From positions 1-7,150 of the forward strand of contig DATFWQ010000018.1 in NCBI GenBank assembly GCA_035259145.1: DNA of 7,150 nt, given 5' to 3'. The notes beneath the pieces were generated by a model. The model searched no databases and was not told the DNA's origin. It saw only the letters and a program-made list of their open reading frames with translations. Both the position numbers and the translations under genes were made by a program. Positions 5,661-7,150 of the stretch are shown here, one piece after another (within the stretch, counting starts at the first letter, position 1; every line of letters starts with the position of its first letter). The DNA comes from CF-161 sp035259145 (GTDB lineage Bacteria; Chloroflexota; Dormibacteria; Dormibacterales; Dormibacteraceae).

Positions 5661-5766
5661 GCACGTTTGAGGGGCGTGTGGGGAGACCCATCCGGGTTCG
5701 AGTCCCGGGCCGCCCACAATTTCACCCAATCTGAACTCGGATTCGGGTGTGTGCTCGACCTTTCAC
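5661..5766 (+). repeat. Direct repeat copy 2: truncated tRNA-Leu 3' part plus flank (putative attR)
   Basis: This repeats 634-739. Bases 5661-5717 are identical to 634-690: anticodon arm, variable arm, T arm and acceptor 3' strand of tRNA-Leu. The flank after that differs at about 5 of 49 positions, including CCA changed to CAA at the tRNA 3' end. No acceptor 5' strand or D arm precedes it, so it cannot be a functional tRNA gene. Homology stops at about 5766, just before the left end of an IS21-like remnant. Confidence 0.85.
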
Positions 5767-5778
5767 CGACCGTGTGAC

Positions 5779-5846
5779 GACGGACACGTCAGACTCCAGG
5801 TAGGCGGTCATAACGCTCCCGGGTGACGGACACGAAATCTCCAGGT
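5779..5846 (+). repeat. Tandem end repeats of the IS21-like element
   Basis: Two copies of the pattern GACGGACACG-(5 or 6 bases)-CTCCAGGT occur, with GACGGACACG at 5779-5788 and 5825-5834, and CTCCAGGT at 5794-5801 and 5839-5846. The repeat period is about 46 bases. A further GGACGGACAG follows at 5847-5856. These are likely transposase-binding repeats. Confidence 0.7.
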
Positions 5847-5902
5847 GGACGGACAGCAGGTCCCACATTTGTTGCTGTCCGCAAGGCCCCGACTTAGGGA
5901 AT

Positions 5903-5937
5903 GAGGTAGCTGAAGTTGTTCAACCCTCAGCTACCTC
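5903..5937 (+). promoter_or_regulatory. Strong hairpin just upstream of istA
   Basis: GAGGTAGCTGA (5903-5913) and TCAGCTACCTC (5927-5937) are perfect 11-base inverted arms, and the loop contains a further GTTG/CAAC pair (5915-5918, 5921-5924). It ends directly before the GGAGAA ribosome binding site (5938-5943) and the TTG start at 5950. In mobile elements such structures often limit expression from outside transcripts; that role here is inferred. There is no T-run, so it is not a classical terminator. Confidence 0.6.
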
Positions 5938-5949
5938 GGAGAACAAGTC

Positions 5950-6194
5950 TTGGCCAAGAACCCTACGGAGATCATGGAGATATTCGCGTCATACGACCTG
6001 ACCCGCTGCGCCTGGTCGGCGGCCCAGCGGTGGGCTGCGACCCCAAGACGGTGCAGCGCTACGTGGACCTGCGAGATGCAGGCTTCGACCCCTTCCGGCG
6101 GAGGCGCCGCGCACGGCACATCGACCCCTACCTGGAGAAGGTGGAGGAGTTGGTGGAGGACTCGCGCGGCAAGATCCGTGCCGACGTCGTCCAT
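5950..6194 (+). pseudogene. istA: istA-type transposase (IS21 family), N-terminal fragment with a frameshift
   Basis: A TTG start at 5950, preceded by GGAGAA at 5938-5943, opens 'AKNPTEIMEIFASYDLTRCA' and reaches 'WSAAQ'. The frame then changes: the continuation 'VGCDPKTVQRYVDLRD' and 'ARHIDPYLEKVEELVEDSRG' through 'KIRADVVH' lies in another frame. Losing one base after about 6028 (CAG-CGG where CAG-CTG-GTG is expected) explains this. 'IFASYDLTRCAWSAAQLVGC...TVQRYV' is the HTH region of IstA, the DDE transposase of IS21 elements. The catalytic domain is entirely missing, cut off at about 6194 where the sequence becomes the oxidoreductase fragment on the opposite strand. The gene is dead. Confidence 0.72.
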
Positions 6195-6195
6195 G

Positions 6196-6405
6196 CGGGG
6201 AGGCATACACCCACGTGCCCACGCGCAGGTCGGTCAGGGCCGCGGCGGTGGCCAGCGTGGGGCCGGGCGCCGGTTGCAGGCGCGGGAAATCCGGCATCAG
6301 CAGCGCCGAGTAGCGGCTGTCGGCGATGCGGCGCACCCGGGCCAGCCACGTCGGCAGGTCAGTTCTGAGCGGGGCAACGAGCCCGAATCGAAACGGTCGC
6401 GTCAT
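6196..6405 (-). pseudogene. LLM-class (probably F420-dependent) oxidoreductase, N-terminal fragment
   Basis: The ATG at 6405 is preceded by AGAGAGGA about 8 bases upstream and opens 'MTRPFRFGLVAPLRTDLPTW', followed by 'RRIADSRYSALLMPDFPRLQ', 'PTLATAAALTDLRVGTWVYA' and 'SP'. These are the first beta strands of the luciferase-like TIM barrel; 'LATAAALTDLRVGT' is highly typical of LLM oxidoreductases, which use F420 or flavin cofactors. After about 70 residues (base 6196) the homology stops and the frame runs on through IS21 istA DNA read backwards, so roughly three quarters of the enzyme is missing. The native partner direction (minus strand) matches the broken hydrolase at 6617-7150, suggesting both were once in one gene cluster. 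A longer GTG start at 6504 is possible but has no support. Confidence 0.75.
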
Positions 6406-6616
6406 GCCTGGATTCCTCTCTGCGGTCGGCGAGATCACCTGCCCTCCCACCCCTGGGGAAGGTCCATGATCATCTCCTTCGGTACATCCAGAGATATCGA
6501 CCACGAATCCACCCGAAATTCATCGGTGCAGCCGAGATCGCGTACACGCTCCTGCGAACGCCCTGAACTCGGCATTACCGAGCAGTCTCAGTTGACCTTG
6601 CTATCCGTGGCGACTG

Positions 6617-7150
6617 CTAAAGGCCGAGGGAGGGGGGGTCTAGCGGGATTGGCTGGGGAAGGGCGAGCATCGCGGCGGCGAGCGCCTCGCCGTTCCCGAC
6701 CGGGAAGAACGGATCCGTGCGACCGTGCACGACGAGCGTCGGCAGCGTGAGCTCGGTGAGGCGCTCGCGCCACCGTGGCGTGCAGTCGAGCCGGGCGAAC
6801 ACCATTCCGAGCTGATTCGCCTGCTGCACCGAGGATTCGCTCGAGGGTGTGCGGTCCCAGATCCGTGCCGCGACCGCACGTGCCTGCTCCGGGTCATTGC
6901 CCAGCAGCGCGGCGCCGTCGGCGGCGAATGCGGCAACGGCGGCTCGGTCGGCCCAGTCCGGCATCCGGCGCGAGAACACCGCATCCATGATCGCCGCGTC
7001 GTGGTCGGGCAGATCGTCGTCGACCGGGCCGGGCGCGACCGGACGAGTGCTCACCAGCGTCAGCGCCGAGAACGCGTGCGGATGGTCGAGCGCGGCGACC
7101 TGGGCGACCATCCCGCCGACCCCGACCCCGCCGAGGTGAGCCGGCGCGCC
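6617..7150 (-). CDS. Alpha/beta-hydrolase fold protein, partial and probably inactive
   Basis: The frame enters from the right edge of the window, so the N-terminus is outside. It reads 'PAHLGGVGVGGMVAQVAALDHPHAF', which aligns to the nucleophile elbow 'HLVGxSxGGM' of the family, but Gly replaces the Ser (codon 7121-7123). The acid motif is present as 'LPTLVVHGRTDPFFPV'. Where the last strand and the catalytic His should follow, the sequence instead becomes 'PQPIPLDPPSLGL' and stops at 6617-6619, so the His is missing. With neither Ser nor His in place, and with a broken neighbour, this looks like a degraded gene rather than an active enzyme, although some hydrolase-fold proteins lack a triad. 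Another frame near the 3' end does not restore the ending. Confidence 0.68.
   Translation of the reverse strand, partial: GAPAHLGGVGVGGMVAQVAALDHPHAFSALTLVSTRPVAPGPVDDDLPDHDAAIMDAVFSRRMPDWADRAAVAAFAADGAALLGNDPEQARAVAARIWDRTPSSESSVQQANQLGMVFARLDCTPRWRERLTELTLPTLVVHGRTDPFFPVGNGEALAAAMLALPQPIPLDPPSLGL

Larger units (their letters stand above)
634..5766. mobile_element. Putative decayed genomic island in tRNA-Leu, flanked by direct repeats
   Basis: The two copies of the tRNA-Leu 3' repeat enclose about 5 kb of accessory-type content: a frameshifted membrane gene, TetR-glycosyltransferase, TetR plus alpha/beta hydrolase, an unassigned stretch and an IS3 scrap. This fits an island integrated at the 3' end of tRNA-Leu, with the gene restored by element sequence. 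No integrase, excisionase, relaxase or replication gene is recognisable inside. The element is therefore either decayed, dependent on an integrase in trans, or not an integrative element at all (for example a segmental duplication with later insertions). The right boundary is obscured by an IS21-type remnant that begins about 6 bases after the second repeat ends. Confidence 0.5.
5773..6194 (+). mobile_element. IS21-family element remnant: left end and start of istA
   Basis: The stretch holds end-type direct repeats (5779-5846), a strong hairpin (5903-5937) and the N-terminal part of istA. Multiple short repeats near the end are typical of IS21 elements, where they are transposase binding sites. 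The right portion, including most of istA and all of istB, is missing: the sequence joins directly to an oxidoreductase gene fragment at about 6194-6198. The exact left terminus is my estimate. Confidence 0.65.

Noticed and set aside
5304..5729. Minus-strand frame of 141 codons
   Set aside because: Its start lies in the antisense of the tRNA-Leu repeat and the rest has no recognisable domain.
6594..6620. TTGACC-N17-TGCTAA promoter-like pair on the plus strand
   Set aside because: The -10 match is weak and it would transcribe antisense to a truncated gene with no plus-strand gene after it.
1..7150. CRISPR array or toxin-antitoxin, defence or phage genes
   Set aside because: No regularly spaced repeats and no recognisable proteins of these kinds were seen.

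Overview
This is high-GC DNA with GC-rich third codon positions, GT1 glycosyltransferase and TetR genes, and an F420/LLM-type oxidoreductase fragment. It suggests an actinobacterium (Actinomycetota). I cannot fix genus or class; a soil lineage such as Thermoleophilia or a streptomycete relative would fit equally well.

Layout. (1) 1-336: 3' end of a PHP-domain metal-dependent phosphoesterase. (2) 506-692: two adjacent tRNA genes, tRNA-Arg(UCG) and tRNA-Leu(GAG). (3) 693-5660: an accessory block. It holds a frameshifted small membrane-protein gene (+), a TetR-glycosyltransferase operon (-), a second TetR gene (-) divergent from an alpha/beta-hydrolase gene (+), about 700 bases with no recognisable gene, and the 3' scrap of an IS3-family transposase. 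(4) 5661-5766: an imperfect second copy of the tRNA-Leu 3' part plus 49 bases of its downstream flank. (5) 5773-6194: left end and first part of istA of an IS21-family element, frameshifted and truncated. (6) 6196-6405: the N-terminal part of an LLM-class oxidoreductase gene (-), joined to the broken istA. (7) 6617-7150: a second alpha/beta-hydrolase gene (-), running off the window, without the nucleophile Ser and without the C-terminal catalytic His.

The main structural observation is that region 3 lies between two direct copies of the tRNA-Leu 3' part. Identity begins at the start of the anticodon arm (base 26 of the tRNA), is perfect for 57 bases, and becomes imperfect in the downstream flank. 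That is the usual signature of a tRNA-targeted integrative element. No integrase is present, so the island looks decayed, or it would need an integrase supplied in trans.

How the genes may work together (inference): the cargo resembles two small TetR-controlled response units. One couples a TetR regulator to a macrolide-type glycosyltransferase (stop and start overlap by one base), with a palindrome over the -10 box of its promoter. The other pairs a divergent TetR gene with an alpha/beta hydrolase that has a near-consensus promoter. Small-molecule modification or detoxification is plausible, but substrates cannot be read from the sequence. I do not see a clearly new biological system; the value of the window is in the island architecture, the regulatory sites and several gene remnants.
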